64,000 bases of DNA from CBDATA01 sp965202845 (GTDB lineage Bacteria; Acidobacteriota; Vicinamibacteria; Marinacidobacterales; Marinacidobacteraceae), in NCBI GenBank assembly GCA_965202845.1, contig OZ241856.1, positions 1,798,001 to 1,862,000 of the forward strand, written 5' to 3'. A program made the translations under genes and the position numbers. The notes under the pieces are model-generated. The model saw only the letters and a program-made list of their open reading frames with translations. It ran no database searches and was not told the DNA's origin. Positions 8,716 to 17,848 of this stretch are shown here, piece by piece. Each line of letters starts with the position of its first letter. Position 1 is the first letter of the stretch.

Positions 8716-9846
8716 TCAGCCGGCGCGGGACGCGACGATCCGGTCCACCTCGACCCGCAGCCGTTCGAGGATGCGGTCGTAGGGGTAGGCGCCCAGCGAC
8801 TCCGGGCCGCGCTTCAGGTTCACGAACGCCGGACCGCACCAGAGGCCCAGGTCGGCGTCGTCGGTCTCGCCGGGGCCGTTCACCCGGCACCCCATGACCG
8901 CGATGGTGATCGCATGCTGCTCGGCGTAGCGGGTCATCTCCCGCACGTCCTCCGCCAGCTCGATGAACTTCTCGTTTTCGACCCGGGAGCACGACGGGCA
9001 GGAGATGATGTTCAGCCGGTCCTTCGGGAATTCGGGCGTCGAACGGAAGCGGCCGCTGGCGATGTCCTTGAGGATGCGGTGGCCGGCCTCCACCTCCTCC
9101 GGCTTGCGCGCGTTCGGCAGGGTGAGCGAAACCCGCACCGTGTCCCCGATGCCCCGGCTGACCAGCTGCTCGAAGGCGATCCGGGTCTTGATGACGCCCT
9201 CCGGCGGCATCCCGGCTTCGGTGACCCCGAGATGGAGCGGAACATCGGGGCGTTCTTCGGCGAAGCGCCGGTTTCCGTCGATCACGTTCGCCGGGTCGGA
9301 ATCCTTCAGCGAGACCACATAGCGGGTGAACCCGAAGCGGTCCAGCATCGCGCAGTGCTCGGCGGCCGACGCCGCCATCGCCCCCACCGGATCGTCGCGG
9401 AAGCGGTCCTGGTGGGCCGGATCCATCGAGCCGCAGTTGACCCCGATGCGGATCGCGCAGTCGTGCTCGCCAGCCACGTCGGCGAGATAGCGCACCTTGT
9501 CGGCCACCGGACGCGAGGTCTCGTGGTGCCAGAGGTGCCCCGGGTTGTAGCGGATCTTGTCCACGTGCCGCGCCACGCTTTCGGCGAGCCGGTAGCTCTC
9601 CTGGAGGTCCACCACCAGGTTGGCGGCGGTGCGCTGGCGGATTTCGGCCAGCGCTTCGACGTCCCGGCGGCTGTCCACCGCCACCCGCACGATGCCCGCC
9701 CCCGCCGCCCGCAACGCCTCGGTCTGGGCGGCGGTCGCCTCCACGTCCCGGGTCGGGGTCGCGCACATGCTCTGGACGACGATCGGGCGGCCGTCGCCGA
9801 CCACCACCGTGCCGACGGTGACCGCCCGCGTGGGGTTCCGCTTCAT
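8716..9846 (-). CDS. ispG: 4-hydroxy-3-methylbut-2-enyl diphosphate synthase
   Basis: 376-residue 4Fe-4S enzyme (GcpE) of the MEP isoprenoid pathway, converting MEcPP to HMBPP. The TIM-barrel start VVVQSMCATPTRDVEAT and the cluster region SCPSCSRVE followed by VMGCRVNGPGE supply the conserved cysteines. The length fits the short, bacterial single-barrel form. It lies 61 bases after the outer-membrane protein gene and is the last gene of the long minus-strand cluster before the toxin-antitoxin module. Confidence 0.97.
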   Translation of the reverse strand: MKRNPTRAVTVGTVVVGDGRPIVVQSMCATPTRDVEATAAQTEALRAAGAGIVRVAVDSRRDVEALAEIRQRTAANLVVDLQESYRLAESVARHVDKIRYNPGHLWHHETSRPVADKVRYLADVAGEHDCAIRIGVNCGSMDPAHQDRFRDDPVGAMAASAAEHCAMLDRFGFTRYVVSLKDSDPANVIDGNRRFAEERPDVPLHLGVTEAGMPPEGVIKTRIAFEQLVSRGIGDTVRVSLTLPNARKPEEVEAGHRILKDIASGRFRSTPEFPKDRLNIISCPSCSRVENEKFIELAEDVREMTRYAEQHAITIAVMGCRVNGPGETDDADLGLWCGPAFVNLKRGPESLGAYPYDRILERLRVEVDRIVASRAG

Positions 9847-9907
9847 GGGCGGAATGGTAGGGCGGCCCGCCCGAAGCTTCGCGCGACCGGGGCGCGCCGG
9901 GACGGGG

Positions 9908-11170
9908 TCAGAAGCGGCGGCGGCGGAAGCGGTTGTTGACCACGTTGTTGTAGATCGAGCCGAACTGGAACTCGACGCCGATCTCGAGGCTGTAGTCGAA
10001 GTCGGTCGCCCGCTGCTGCAGCTCCAGCAACGCCTCCTCGTCGGTCGCCTGCTTCGCGGACAGGTAGATCTGGTCCCGCACCGAGGACACGTCGCCGGAG
10101 ACGCTGACTTCGAAGCCCCGCGCCAACCGGTACGAGAGATAGCCGCCCAGCCGGACCAGCCGCTGGCTGAAATCGTGGAGGAAGTGCGAACCGCGCAGGT
10201 TCACCGAGGCGTTTCCCCAGCGCTGGCGCTGGCTGAACCGGATGTCCATCGCCTGCTCCCAGCGGGTCTCGGACAGCTGGTCGTAGATCGTCCGCTCCAC
10301 ATAGTTCCGATACGCCGGGCCGATCGTGTAATGGAACGTGAAACTCCGGCGGGTGGCCTCGTCATACGGAAAGACGCTGTACTCGATGGCCGGCGTCGCC
10401 TCGAAGCGGAATTTCTGGTTGTACGTGACGTTCCTGGAGGCGCTCACATCCATCCCGGTGGACCAGTGGTCAAACAGGGCGTACACCACCTCCGACTCGG
10501 CGTCCCAGCCGGTGCGAGCGTCCCGGAAGGTTCCCTCCGAAAGCTCGATCGCCAGGCGGTCGTGCTCCACCTCGCCGGAAAAGCGAACGCGCCATTCGGG
10601 GGTGACCCGGGACGCCGAGAACTCGCCTTCCAGGCTGGTGCTCCGGGATTGCGTCTCGCCGTCGATCCCCGCTTCCCCTTCAAGCCGGAACACCCACAGA
10701 TTCCAGGGGTCCTCCACCTCGTCCTCGGAGACCACGCCCCGCTGCGCCGCCGCCTCCGCCCGGTCGGCGGGGGCGATCCGGATCAGCTGGCGGAACCCGG
10801 CCTCGTCGGCGAAGAGCGCCAGCCCGAGCGACAGGGTGTGGACGATGCCGTCCAGCGTCTCGCGCTCGGTTTCGGTGGGGAGCGAGCGAAAACGGCGCCG
10901 ATCCCGATACGCGGCCTGCTCGCCGGTCCCGGCGAAGTCGAAGAGATACTCCCGCCCGCCGGCGCCGGTCTGCTGGCTGGTCATGATCAGGTGGAGGTCG
11001 GCGGCCTCCTTCCGGTTGACCCAGTGCACCCAGCCGATTTCGGTCCGGTAGTAGCGCGAGTCGCAGCGCGGCCCCGAACAGTCGAAGAACACCCGGGGCG
11101 CGGACTGGGCGGCGGCCTCCCCCGGGAGAACCCCGAACCCAATCACCAGGAGCGCGGCGGCGACTTTCAC
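9908..11170 (-). CDS. Putative outer-membrane beta-barrel protein
   Basis: 420 residues from GTG at 11170, whose GTGA overlap with the upstream stop sets the start. A signal peptide (ALLVIGFGVLPGEAAAQ) is followed by an N-terminal soluble domain (Cys pair FFDCSGPRCDSRYY) and, from about residue 180, long alternating amphipathic strands such as EWRVRFSGEVEHDRLAIELS, ending in an aromatic residue as in outer-membrane barrels. It resembles DUF481-like barrels. Function unknown; coupling to the CehA-like gene upstream suggests a shared role at the cell surface. Confidence 0.7.
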   Translation of the reverse strand: MKVAAALLVIGFGVLPGEAAAQSAPRVFFDCSGPRCDSRYYRTEIGWVHWVNRKEAADLHLIMTSQQTGAGGREYLFDFAGTGEQAAYRDRRRFRSLPTETERETLDGIVHTLSLGLALFADEAGFRQLIRIAPADRAEAAAQRGVVSEDEVEDPWNLWVFRLEGEAGIDGETQSRSTSLEGEFSASRVTPEWRVRFSGEVEHDRLAIELSEGTFRDARTGWDAESEVVYALFDHWSTGMDVSASRNVTYNQKFRFEATPAIEYSVFPYDEATRRSFTFHYTIGPAYRNYVERTIYDQLSETRWEQAMDIRFSQRQRWGNASVNLRGSHFLHDFSQRLVRLGGYLSYRLARGFEVSVSGDVSSVRDQIYLSAKQATDEEALLELQQRATDFDYSLEIGVEFQFGSIYNNVVNNRFRRRRF

Positions 11171-13632
11171 CGGAGAAACCCGGCGAGCCGTTCGCGCGCC
11201 GCGGCGAAGCGGGCCCGGATGCGCGGAACCGGAGTGTCCCCGTACCGCTGCGCCACCCGAAGCTCGGCCACGTCGAGGGCGCGGAGCAGGTCGGCGGCGG
11301 CGCGGCTGGCTGCGGCGGGATCGTGGCTTCCCACCTTTCCGATCCAGATCGGGGACGTCTGGGCGAAAACCGAACCGTTCATCCCCGGCCAGGCTTCCTC
11401 GCCGCCTCGCGCCCGGGCGGCGACGAACCCGCCCTCCGGCAGCGTCAGCGAACCCTCCCGCCGCGCCGATCCGGGGCCTTCGAGACCGGGAAGCGTCTCC
11501 ACCACCTGTCCGTTCACCAGGATCTCGACGCGCTCCACCGGGCCGGAGGAAGCGATCTCCAGCGTCCAGGCGGCTTCGCCGGGCGGCGTCGCGTCGCCGG
11601 GGCGCATCCCGCCGACCCGGAAGTCGAGAAGCGGGCCGGTGGTCACGAAGCTCCGCCCGGCCTTGAGCGCGTCGAGCCAGGCGGGGAGCCGGAACGGGCC
11701 GGGCGCCTCCACGTAGATCCGCGTCGTCCCCACCGCCATCGTCCGGTGGAAGTCCAGCATGACATCGGTTCCGGCCGAGGCGGCGAGCGGAATTCCGAGC
11801 GTCAGGATCCGCTCCCAGACCGCGGCGGTTCCGAGCTCGCTGGTCCACAGGCAAGCGATCTCGAGGGTGTCCAGATCGCCCAGCACCGCGTCCGGAATCA
11901 GGTGGATCGGGATGGACGAAAGCCCGGCGTCGGTGAAGGGGTCCGCCACCGAAACCGGATGCATGTAGCTGCTGACCCCGCCCTCGCGCCGCGCGTGCGC
12001 CAGCGCGTCCGCATTGGGCCGGTCGTCGTCCGCGAACACCGGATAGCCGGGCCCCCAGAACCACGGCTGGAAAGCGCTCTCGATCCCGACCAGCCCCAGG
12101 TGCCCCAGGAAGTGGGAGCGCACCTCCTGGCCGAACACGAACGCCGGAAGCTCCGCCAGCCGCCGGGCGGCGAAGAACTCGGCGTCGTTCAGCCGGTGGT
12201 GGAGGTTCGCCATCAGCGGAGTCCCGATGTCCAGGTCCTCGCCCTTCAGCAGCAGCGTCAGGTCCTCGGGGTCCAGGCGCATCGGCCCGCCGTAGTTCAG
12301 ATGGAAATGGAGGTCGCCGGAGCGGTAGCCGGCGGCGCGGGCGTCCCAGAGCGGTTCGAGCGCCAGCTCGACGTCCACCGTCTCGCCGGCCCGCACCGTG
12401 AAGCCGGCGGTCGCCGGAGCGTGGGCGAACCCGTGGGTGGCGAGGACCCGAGCCTCGCCCTCCTCCACCGGAAGCTCCAGCTCGATCACTCCGGGCGAGT
12501 AGAAGTAGATGCGGCCGTGGGTTCCGTCAAAGCGCGCCGCCGCGTCCCCGGGGACGGCCGGGTGTCCGGCGCCGTCCCGAACCGCCAGCCGCGCCGCGAC
12601 CGGATGTCCGGAGGCGCGGGTGGTGATCCGCGCGCGCCCGGTGGGAACGCCGTACTCCCAGCCCCGGATCGCGATCTCCTCCACCGGACCGCCGCGGGCG
12701 CCCACCCGCTTCAACCGGAAGCGCTCCGTCTCGTCGGCCTCGGCGTAGAGCACTGACTCCCCGTCCGCCGAAAAGACCGGCGCCAGCGGAAGGCCGCGGG
12801 CGGCGGCCAGCTGGATCGCATCCCCGCCGGCCGGGTCCAGCAGCATCAGCTTGTATCCCTCGCCGCCGTCGCCAGCCGGCCAGTTCACCGCAAGGGACAT
12901 CCCGTCGGGCGACGCCGCCGGCCGGGCCTGCGACGCGATGGATTCGGCGCGGAGGATGGTTTCCGCGCCGTCGGAATTCCGAACCACGACGGCGTCCGGC
13001 GCCGAGCGTCCCTTCGCCAGGTAGGCGAGCGCACCGCCCAGGAGCGGCTGGGGACGCACTTCGAGGCCGCGCCGGTCGGAGAGCCGCACCGGTTCCCCGG
13101 TTTCGACCGAAAGCCGCCAGATGTCGAGATCGCCGGCAGTCGCCGCGCTGAAGTAGAGCGAGGCGCCGTCCGGCGCCCAAGCCGGGTCGAGCACGATGGA
13201 GTCGTCGGCGAAGAGAAGCCGCTCCTCCCCGGTCGTCATGTCCAGCATCCGGATCGAGAGACTGCGGCCGTCGTCCCGGAGGAAGGCCAGCGCCCCGCCG
13301 TCGGGACGCCACGCCGGGCGGGAGTCCACCGCCGCGCCGCTGGTGAGGCGGCGGGCGATCCCGATCGTTTCGTCCAGCAGCCACAACCAGCCGCGAGCGG
13401 CGAAGGCGATGCCGGTTCCGTCCGGGGACGGCGCCGGATCGGTCGGCCCGGCGGCGAAGATCGGCAGCTCGTAGCCCTCGGCGTACACATGGTGCGAGTA
13501 GCCTTCGAGCTTCGGGTAGCGGTTCGTCCACTGGGCTTCGGCGACGCCCACCGAAACCAGCAGGGCGAGCGCGGCGGTCAGGCGAACCGACACGCCCCGC
13601 CCGGCGACGGGTTCAGAAGGATGTGGGTCCAT
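11167..13632 (-). CDS. Secreted CehA/McbA-type metallohydrolase with TolB-like propeller
   Basis: 821 residues: signal peptide (LTAALALLVSVGVAEAQ), TolB/PD40 propeller (about 50-320; APSPDGTGIAFAARG, AWAPDGASLYFSA), a beta-sandwich, then a PHP-type metal hydrolase domain starting at GDLHFHLNYGG with HxH, later MHPVSVADPF and SAGTDVMLDFH. The family includes carbaryl and other hydrolases, but the substrate cannot be read here. ATG 13632 overlaps the upstream gene; a GTG at 13593 would place the signal peptide at the very N-terminus and is an equally good start. Confidence 0.8.
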   Translation of the reverse strand: MDPHPSEPVAGRGVSVRLTAALALLVSVGVAEAQWTNRYPKLEGYSHHVYAEGYELPIFAAGPTDPAPSPDGTGIAFAARGWLWLLDETIGIARRLTSGAAVDSRPAWRPDGGALAFLRDDGRSLSIRMLDMTTGEERLLFADDSIVLDPAWAPDGASLYFSAATAGDLDIWRLSVETGEPVRLSDRRGLEVRPQPLLGGALAYLAKGRSAPDAVVVRNSDGAETILRAESIASQARPAASPDGMSLAVNWPAGDGGEGYKLMLLDPAGGDAIQLAAARGLPLAPVFSADGESVLYAEADETERFRLKRVGARGGPVEEIAIRGWEYGVPTGRARITTRASGHPVAARLAVRDGAGHPAVPGDAAARFDGTHGRIYFYSPGVIELELPVEEGEARVLATHGFAHAPATAGFTVRAGETVDVELALEPLWDARAAGYRSGDLHFHLNYGGPMRLDPEDLTLLLKGEDLDIGTPLMANLHHRLNDAEFFAARRLAELPAFVFGQEVRSHFLGHLGLVGIESAFQPWFWGPGYPVFADDDRPNADALAHARREGGVSSYMHPVSVADPFTDAGLSSIPIHLIPDAVLGDLDTLEIACLWTSELGTAAVWERILTLGIPLAASAGTDVMLDFHRTMAVGTTRIYVEAPGPFRLPAWLDALKAGRSFVTTGPLLDFRVGGMRPGDATPPGEAAWTLEIASSGPVERVEILVNGQVVETLPGLEGPGSARREGSLTLPEGGFVAARARGGEEAWPGMNGSVFAQTSPIWIGKVGSHDPAAASRAAADLLRALDVAELRVAQRYGDTPVPRIRARFAAARERLAGFLR

Positions 13633-14767
13633 GCTCGACGGCGCAGCGGAGCGGCCAGTCGCCGGCGGGGATGCGGACTTCGACGGAACGGGAGGACGCC
13701 GCCAGGCCGGAAGCCGGCTTCAGGAAACGGCTCCGGGCGACGTCCAGACAGTCGGAACGACCGTGTCCGAAGTAGTCGTCGCGCCCCGTGTCGACGAAAG
13801 TCTCCCCGCCCCGGGGCTGCTTGTCCGCGCCGGCGAACATGACGTCGTCGTTCGGGTCGTCCACGTGCCCGCCGGCGGGCGAGCGGTTGGGCGCGCAGTC
13901 GGGAACCGCGCCGAAGGTGTGAAAGATCTCGTGGACCATCACCACCTCGTAGGTGGAGGCGACGTCTTCGGCAGCGCCCACCTCGGCGTCGCTGCATCGG
14001 CCGACGTAGACGGCGCCGGCCCGGCCCGGCCACTGGGCGCTTCCGCAGACTCCCGCCACCGAACCCTCGTAGTAGAAGGCGAGAATCTTGTCGCCGGCGA
14101 TCTGCAGCTTGCCCCGGGCCTCCTGGAGCAGCGAACTCACCGTGGCGCCCGCGGTGCCGTCCCCTTCCTGGTGGGTGAACGAGAGGCGCAGGAAAGAGAC
14201 GTCCGGGCGTCCCTGATAGGTGTCGACCCGCAGGGTCTTGCCCGCCTTCGCCGCCAGCCATCCCTGGATCGCCGCCACCGACCGCTCGATCTCCCCGAAG
14301 CGGTCGCGGTTCCGGTCCTCGATGTCGCTGGGAACCGCGTAGACGAAGTGAATCTGCGAGCCGCCGACGTCGTCGGGACGATCCCGTTCGCTCCGGGGGT
14401 TCGGATCCTCGACCACGAAATCGAGGGCCTCCCGGAAGCCGCCGGAGGTCGCGGTCAGGGTCGCGGTCCCGGCGGCGAACCCTTCCGCGAACCCCTGGGC
14501 GTCGACCGCGACCACCTGCGGATTCGAGGAGGTCCAGACGACCGTGACCGCGCCGGTGGTGCCGTCGTCGTAGTTCCCGTAGGCCAGCAGCGGCCCGACC
14601 CGCTGCCCCACCCGGATTTCGGTGCGGGGCGCGAACGGCTTGATGCCGGTCAGCTGGCGCGGTGCCCGGGGGGCGGCGGCCGGCGGCGGCGCGGAGGGGC
14701 CGGAAACCCCCTCCCCGCAGGAGGCGAGAACCGCGAACAGCGGAAGCGAGAGGAAAAGGTTTCGCAT
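13613..14767 (-). CDS. Lipoprotein metalloprotease with Ig-like domain
   Basis: 384 residues. The lipobox VLASC is followed by a proline-rich linker, a bacterial Ig-like (BIG2) domain (about 45-120; VVWTSSNPQVVAVDAQG) and a metalloprotease-like domain with the zinc motif HEIFHTFG near residue 283 and a distal Asp/Cys region (VPDCAPNRS). HExxHxxG indicates a zincin/metzincin. It should be anchored in the envelope facing the periplasm or outside. Substrate unknown. It lies 14 bases after tag. Confidence 0.75.
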   Translation of the reverse strand: MRNLFLSLPLFAVLASCGEGVSGPSAPPPAAAPRAPRQLTGIKPFAPRTEIRVGQRVGPLLAYGNYDDGTTGAVTVVWTSSNPQVVAVDAQGFAEGFAAGTATLTATSGGFREALDFVVEDPNPRSERDRPDDVGGSQIHFVYAVPSDIEDRNRDRFGEIERSVAAIQGWLAAKAGKTLRVDTYQGRPDVSFLRLSFTHQEGDGTAGATVSSLLQEARGKLQIAGDKILAFYYEGSVAGVCGSAQWPGRAGAVYVGRCSDAEVGAAEDVASTYEVVMVHEIFHTFGAVPDCAPNRSPAGGHVDDPNDDVMFAGADKQPRGGETFVDTGRDDYFGHGRSDCLDVARSRFLKPASGLAASSRSVEVRIPAGDWPLRCAVEHGPTSF

Positions 14768-14781
14768 GGGGACGCCGTAGC

Positions 14782-15357
14782 CTACTTCCCCACTTCGGCG
14801 TGGCGGAAACAGTCCGTCAGATGGTCGTTCACGAAGCCGGTGGCTTGCAGGTGCGAGTACAGGATGGTGCTCCCGACGAAGCGGAACCCGCGCTGGCGCA
14901 TGTCCCGGGCCAGGGCGTCCGATTCCTCCGAAGTCGCCGGGACGTCCGCATCGGCGCGCCGGGGCCGCGTGATCGGCGGATCGCCGGCGATGTCCCGCAG
15001 ATAGCGCCAGAAGGAGCCGAAAGCGGCGCGAACTTCAAGAAAGCGGGCGGCGTTGCCGACCGCCGCCTCCACCTTGGCCCGGTTGCGGATGATCGCCGGA
15101 TTCCGGAGCAGCGCCTCGATTCGCTCGCGGTCGAAACCGGCCACCCGTTCGGGGTCGAACCCGGCGAACGCCTCCCGGTAGCCCTCGCGTCGGCGCAGGA
15201 TGGTCTCCCACGAGAGCCCGGCCTGCGCCGATTCGAGGATCAGGAATTCGAACTGCCCGCGGTCGTCCCGAAGCGGCGTCCCCCACTCCTCGTCGTGGTA
15301 GCGCGCCATCAGCGGCGAACCCCGCTCGGCCCAGCCGCAGCGGCGCCGCTCAGTCAT
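14782..15357 (-). CDS. tag: DNA-3-methyladenine glycosylase I
   Basis: 191 residues, normal for Tag. It excises 3-methyladenine from alkylated DNA. The family start RCGWAERGSPLMARYHDEEWG, the helix LILESAQAGLSWETIL and the FVGSTILYSHLQATGFVNDH region near the C-terminus are diagnostic; the N-terminal Cys and C-terminal His/Cys (DCFRHAEV) fit the zinc site. The ATG at 15357 overlaps the leuD stop by eight bases, so a repair gene is embedded in the leucine operon. Confidence 0.95.
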   Translation of the reverse strand: MTERRRCGWAERGSPLMARYHDEEWGTPLRDDRGQFEFLILESAQAGLSWETILRRREGYREAFAGFDPERVAGFDRERIEALLRNPAIIRNRAKVEAAVGNAARFLEVRAAFGSFWRYLRDIAGDPPITRPRRADADVPATSEESDALARDMRQRGFRFVGSTILYSHLQATGFVNDHLTDCFRHAEVGK

Positions 15358-15907
15358 CCGCCGGCAAGTGTTCCAGCAGGAAGTCGAGCGGCCCCTGCCC
15401 GGAGAGCAGGCAGCGACGCCCGAAGCGCGGGAGCCGGAATTCGGCGGAGGACCCGTCGGGCAGGAGCACCGTCTCCGCCTCCACGTCCACGGTCGCCTCC
15501 GCTCCCGGCGGGGCGTTCCGGAGAACGTCCAGCGCGTCCTGGCCGAGCTCCACCGGCACGATGCCATTCCGCAGCGCGTTCCCGCGGAAGATGTCCGCGA
15601 TCGAGGCCGCGATCACCGCCCGGAAGCCGCCGGCGTGGAGCGCCCAGGCGGCGTGCTCGCGGGAGGAGCCGCACCCGAAGTTCGTCCCCGTCACCAGAAT
15701 CCGCGCCCCTTGGGCATCCTTGCGGTTCAGCGGGAAATCGGGGCGCAGGGTCCCCTGGCGGTCGCGCCGCCAGTCGGCGAACAGCCCCTCCTCCAGACCG
15801 TCCCGCCCGGTTCCGGTGAGGAAGCGCGCCGGGATGATCTGATCGGTGTCCACGTGGTCCATCGGCAGCGTCGCGATGCGGGAGCGGATGCGGACGACCG
15901 GCTCCAT
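15350..15907 (-). CDS. leuD: 3-isopropylmalate dehydratase small subunit
   Basis: 185 residues; swivel-domain subunit of isopropylmalate isomerase in leucine synthesis, paired with LeuC. The start MDHVDTDQIIPARFL and the motif TGTNFGCGSSREHAAWAL are diagnostic. The ATG shares one base with the leuC stop (TGATG), so the subunits are translationally coupled. Confidence 0.96.
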   Translation of the reverse strand: MEPVVRIRSRIATLPMDHVDTDQIIPARFLTGTGRDGLEEGLFADWRRDRQGTLRPDFPLNRKDAQGARILVTGTNFGCGSSREHAAWALHAGGFRAVIAASIADIFRGNALRNGIVPVELGQDALDVLRNAPPGAEATVDVEAETVLLPDGSSAEFRLPRFGRRCLLSGQGPLDFLLEHLPADD

Positions 15908-17304
15908 CAGGCGAACTCCCGGGGGTCGGCGACCGCGCCGCGGACCGCCGACGCCGCCGCGGTGAGCGGCGACGCGAGGATGGTGCGACCGCCCGGGCCC
16001 TGGCGGCCCTCAAAATTCCGGTTGCTGGTGGAGATCGCAAGCTGGCCGGGCGCCAGCCGGTCGCCGTTCATCGCGATGCACATGGAGCAGCCCGGCTCGC
16101 GCCATTCGGCGCCGGCGCCCCGGAACGCCTCGTCCAGCCCCTCCCGGCGCGCCTGGTCGCGGACCGCGGCCGAACCCGGCACCACCAGCACCCGGACGCC
16201 CGGGTGCGTCTTCCGCCCCCGGAGGATCCCGGCGGCGGCCCGGAGGTCCGGGAGCCGCGAGTTGGTGCAGCTGCCGATGAACACCACGTCCACCGGGCGG
16301 CCGGCGAGCGGGGTCTCCGGTTCGATCCCCATGTAGTCCAGGGCGGCGCGGGCTTCGGGCGTGGTCGGCGCCGGCGTCGCTTCCCGGACCCCGCAGCTCA
16401 TGCCCGGGTTGGTGCCCCAGGTCACCATCGGCTGGAGGGCGGAGACGTCCAGGGCGGCCGTCCGGTCGAAGACCGCGTCCCCGTCGGTGGCGAGCGCCCG
16501 CCAGCCGGCCACCGCGCTGTCCCAGGCCTCTCCGGCTGCGGGGGCGTATTCGCGCCCCTCCATCCACTTGAAGGTGGTCTCGTCGGGGCCGATCATCCCG
16601 GCGCGGGCGCCCGCTTCGATGGACATGTTGCAAAGCGTCATCCGGCCTTCCATGCCGAGGGCGCGCACCGCCTCGCCCCGGTACTCGATGACGTGGCCGC
16701 GCCCCCCGTCCACCCCGATCCGGCGGATGATCCCGAGCGCCAGGTCCTTGGCGGTGACTCCGGGGGCGAGCCGCCCGGAAACTTCGACGGCGAACGTCTG
16801 GGGGCGCTCCTGCAAGAGGCGCTGGGTGGCGAGCACCTGGGCGACCTCGGTGGCGCCGATGCCGAAGGCCCAGGCCCCGAAGGCGCCGTGGGTGCTGGTG
16901 TGGCTGTCGCCGCAGACGATGACGTCGCCGGGCCGCGTCAAGCCCAGCTCGGGGCCGATGACGTGCACGATCCCCTGCCGCCGGTCGCCCAGCGGGAAGA
17001 GCGGGATGCCGTGCTCCTCGCAGTGTTTTCGGAGGGTGGCGACCTGGAGTTCGGTGGCCCGGTCGAACCAGACCGGCTTTCCCTTGCGGAAGCGGGTCGG
17101 CGTCGAGTGGTCGGTGGTGGCGAAGGTGCGGTCCGGACGCCGGACCCGGAGACCCCGTTCGCGGAGCAGGGCGAAGGCCTGGGGCGACGTGACCTCGTGG
17201 ATCAGGTGGGTGTCCACCCGGATAATCGCCGGATGGTCGTCGCCCGGAGGCAGCGCGACGCGCCGTTCCCAGATGCGGTCGAAGAGGGTCCGCGGACGGC
17301 TCAA
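15907..17304 (-). CDS. leuC: 3-isopropylmalate dehydratase large subunit
   Basis: 465 residues, the usual LeuC length, with the aconitase-type 4Fe-4S ligands in VFIGSCTNSRLPDL and EPGCSMCIAMN, plus VCGDSHTSTHGAFG and the substrate-region SNRNFEGRQG. It isomerises 2- to 3-isopropylmalate with LeuD. The start is TTG at 17304, overlapping the stop of the previous gene as TTGA; a start further upstream would add non-homologous residues, so TTG is preferred. Confidence 0.95.
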   Translation of the reverse strand: MSRPRTLFDRIWERRVALPPGDDHPAIIRVDTHLIHEVTSPQAFALLRERGLRVRRPDRTFATTDHSTPTRFRKGKPVWFDRATELQVATLRKHCEEHGIPLFPLGDRRQGIVHVIGPELGLTRPGDVIVCGDSHTSTHGAFGAWAFGIGATEVAQVLATQRLLQERPQTFAVEVSGRLAPGVTAKDLALGIIRRIGVDGGRGHVIEYRGEAVRALGMEGRMTLCNMSIEAGARAGMIGPDETTFKWMEGREYAPAAGEAWDSAVAGWRALATDGDAVFDRTAALDVSALQPMVTWGTNPGMSCGVREATPAPTTPEARAALDYMGIEPETPLAGRPVDVVFIGSCTNSRLPDLRAAAGILRGRKTHPGVRVLVVPGSAAVRDQARREGLDEAFRGAGAEWREPGCSMCIAMNGDRLAPGQLAISTSNRNFEGRQGPGGRTILASPLTAAASAVRGAVADPREFA

Positions 17305-17834
17305 TCGCTCTCCCGCCCGCCTCCGCCGCCGCGTCCGGTGCGGGCGGCGTCGTGGGCCTCCTTGATCCGGTAGCGCCGGGTCTCCTCGGTGGCGGCGGCC
17401 ACCAACAGGATCGCGAGGAGCGGCGCGGCCCGGGGCACATCGGCCCAGCCTCCCTCCGGGTCGCACGCCGCCAGCCGTCCGGCGATCGCTTCCAGGTCGC
17501 GTTCGGACGCGATTTCGCGGAAGGCGTCGTCGGAAAGCCCCTGGAGCGGCGAGGGGGACGCGAGGCCGATGAGGCGGCTGGCGGCCGCCCGGAGCGCGGC
17601 GCTTTCCTGGTCGGTGAGGATCGGCTCCCCGGTGCGGGCGGCGCGAGCGGCGTCGCGTTCTTGCACCAATTTCCGGGCGGCGGTCTGGAAGCGCTTCAGG
17701 GAGTGCCGTTTGGCGACCTGGGGGCCGATGGCGGCGGCGAGTTCCTCGGGAGTCTTCGCGTCGAGGACCCCGCGCAGGTCGCGCAGCGAACGCTTCTGGA
17801 GGGTTTCGCGCGGGGTGGGAGTAGCGGCGGGCAA
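17301..17834 (-). CDS. Unknown protein within the leu operon
   Basis: About 177 residues from a TTG at 17834; no ATG or GTG gives a better start and no Shine-Dalgarno is evident. Mostly helical and charged (TPRETLQKRSLRDLRGVLD, KRFQTAARKLVQERDAARAA), with one short hydrophobic stretch (APLLAILLVAAA) and a Gly-rich tail. It lies 14 bases after leuA and overlaps leuC. I do not recognise it. It is not the missing LeuA regulatory domain: there is no similarity to that fold. Confidence 0.6.
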   Translation of the reverse strand: MPAATPTPRETLQKRSLRDLRGVLDAKTPEELAAAIGPQVAKRHSLKRFQTAARKLVQERDAARAARTGEPILTDQESAALRAAASRLIGLASPSPLQGLSDDAFREIASERDLEAIAGRLAACDPEGGWADVPRAAPLLAILLVAAATEETRRYRIKEAHDAARTGRGGGGGRESD

Positions 17835-17848
17835 GGCGACGCGGGAGA

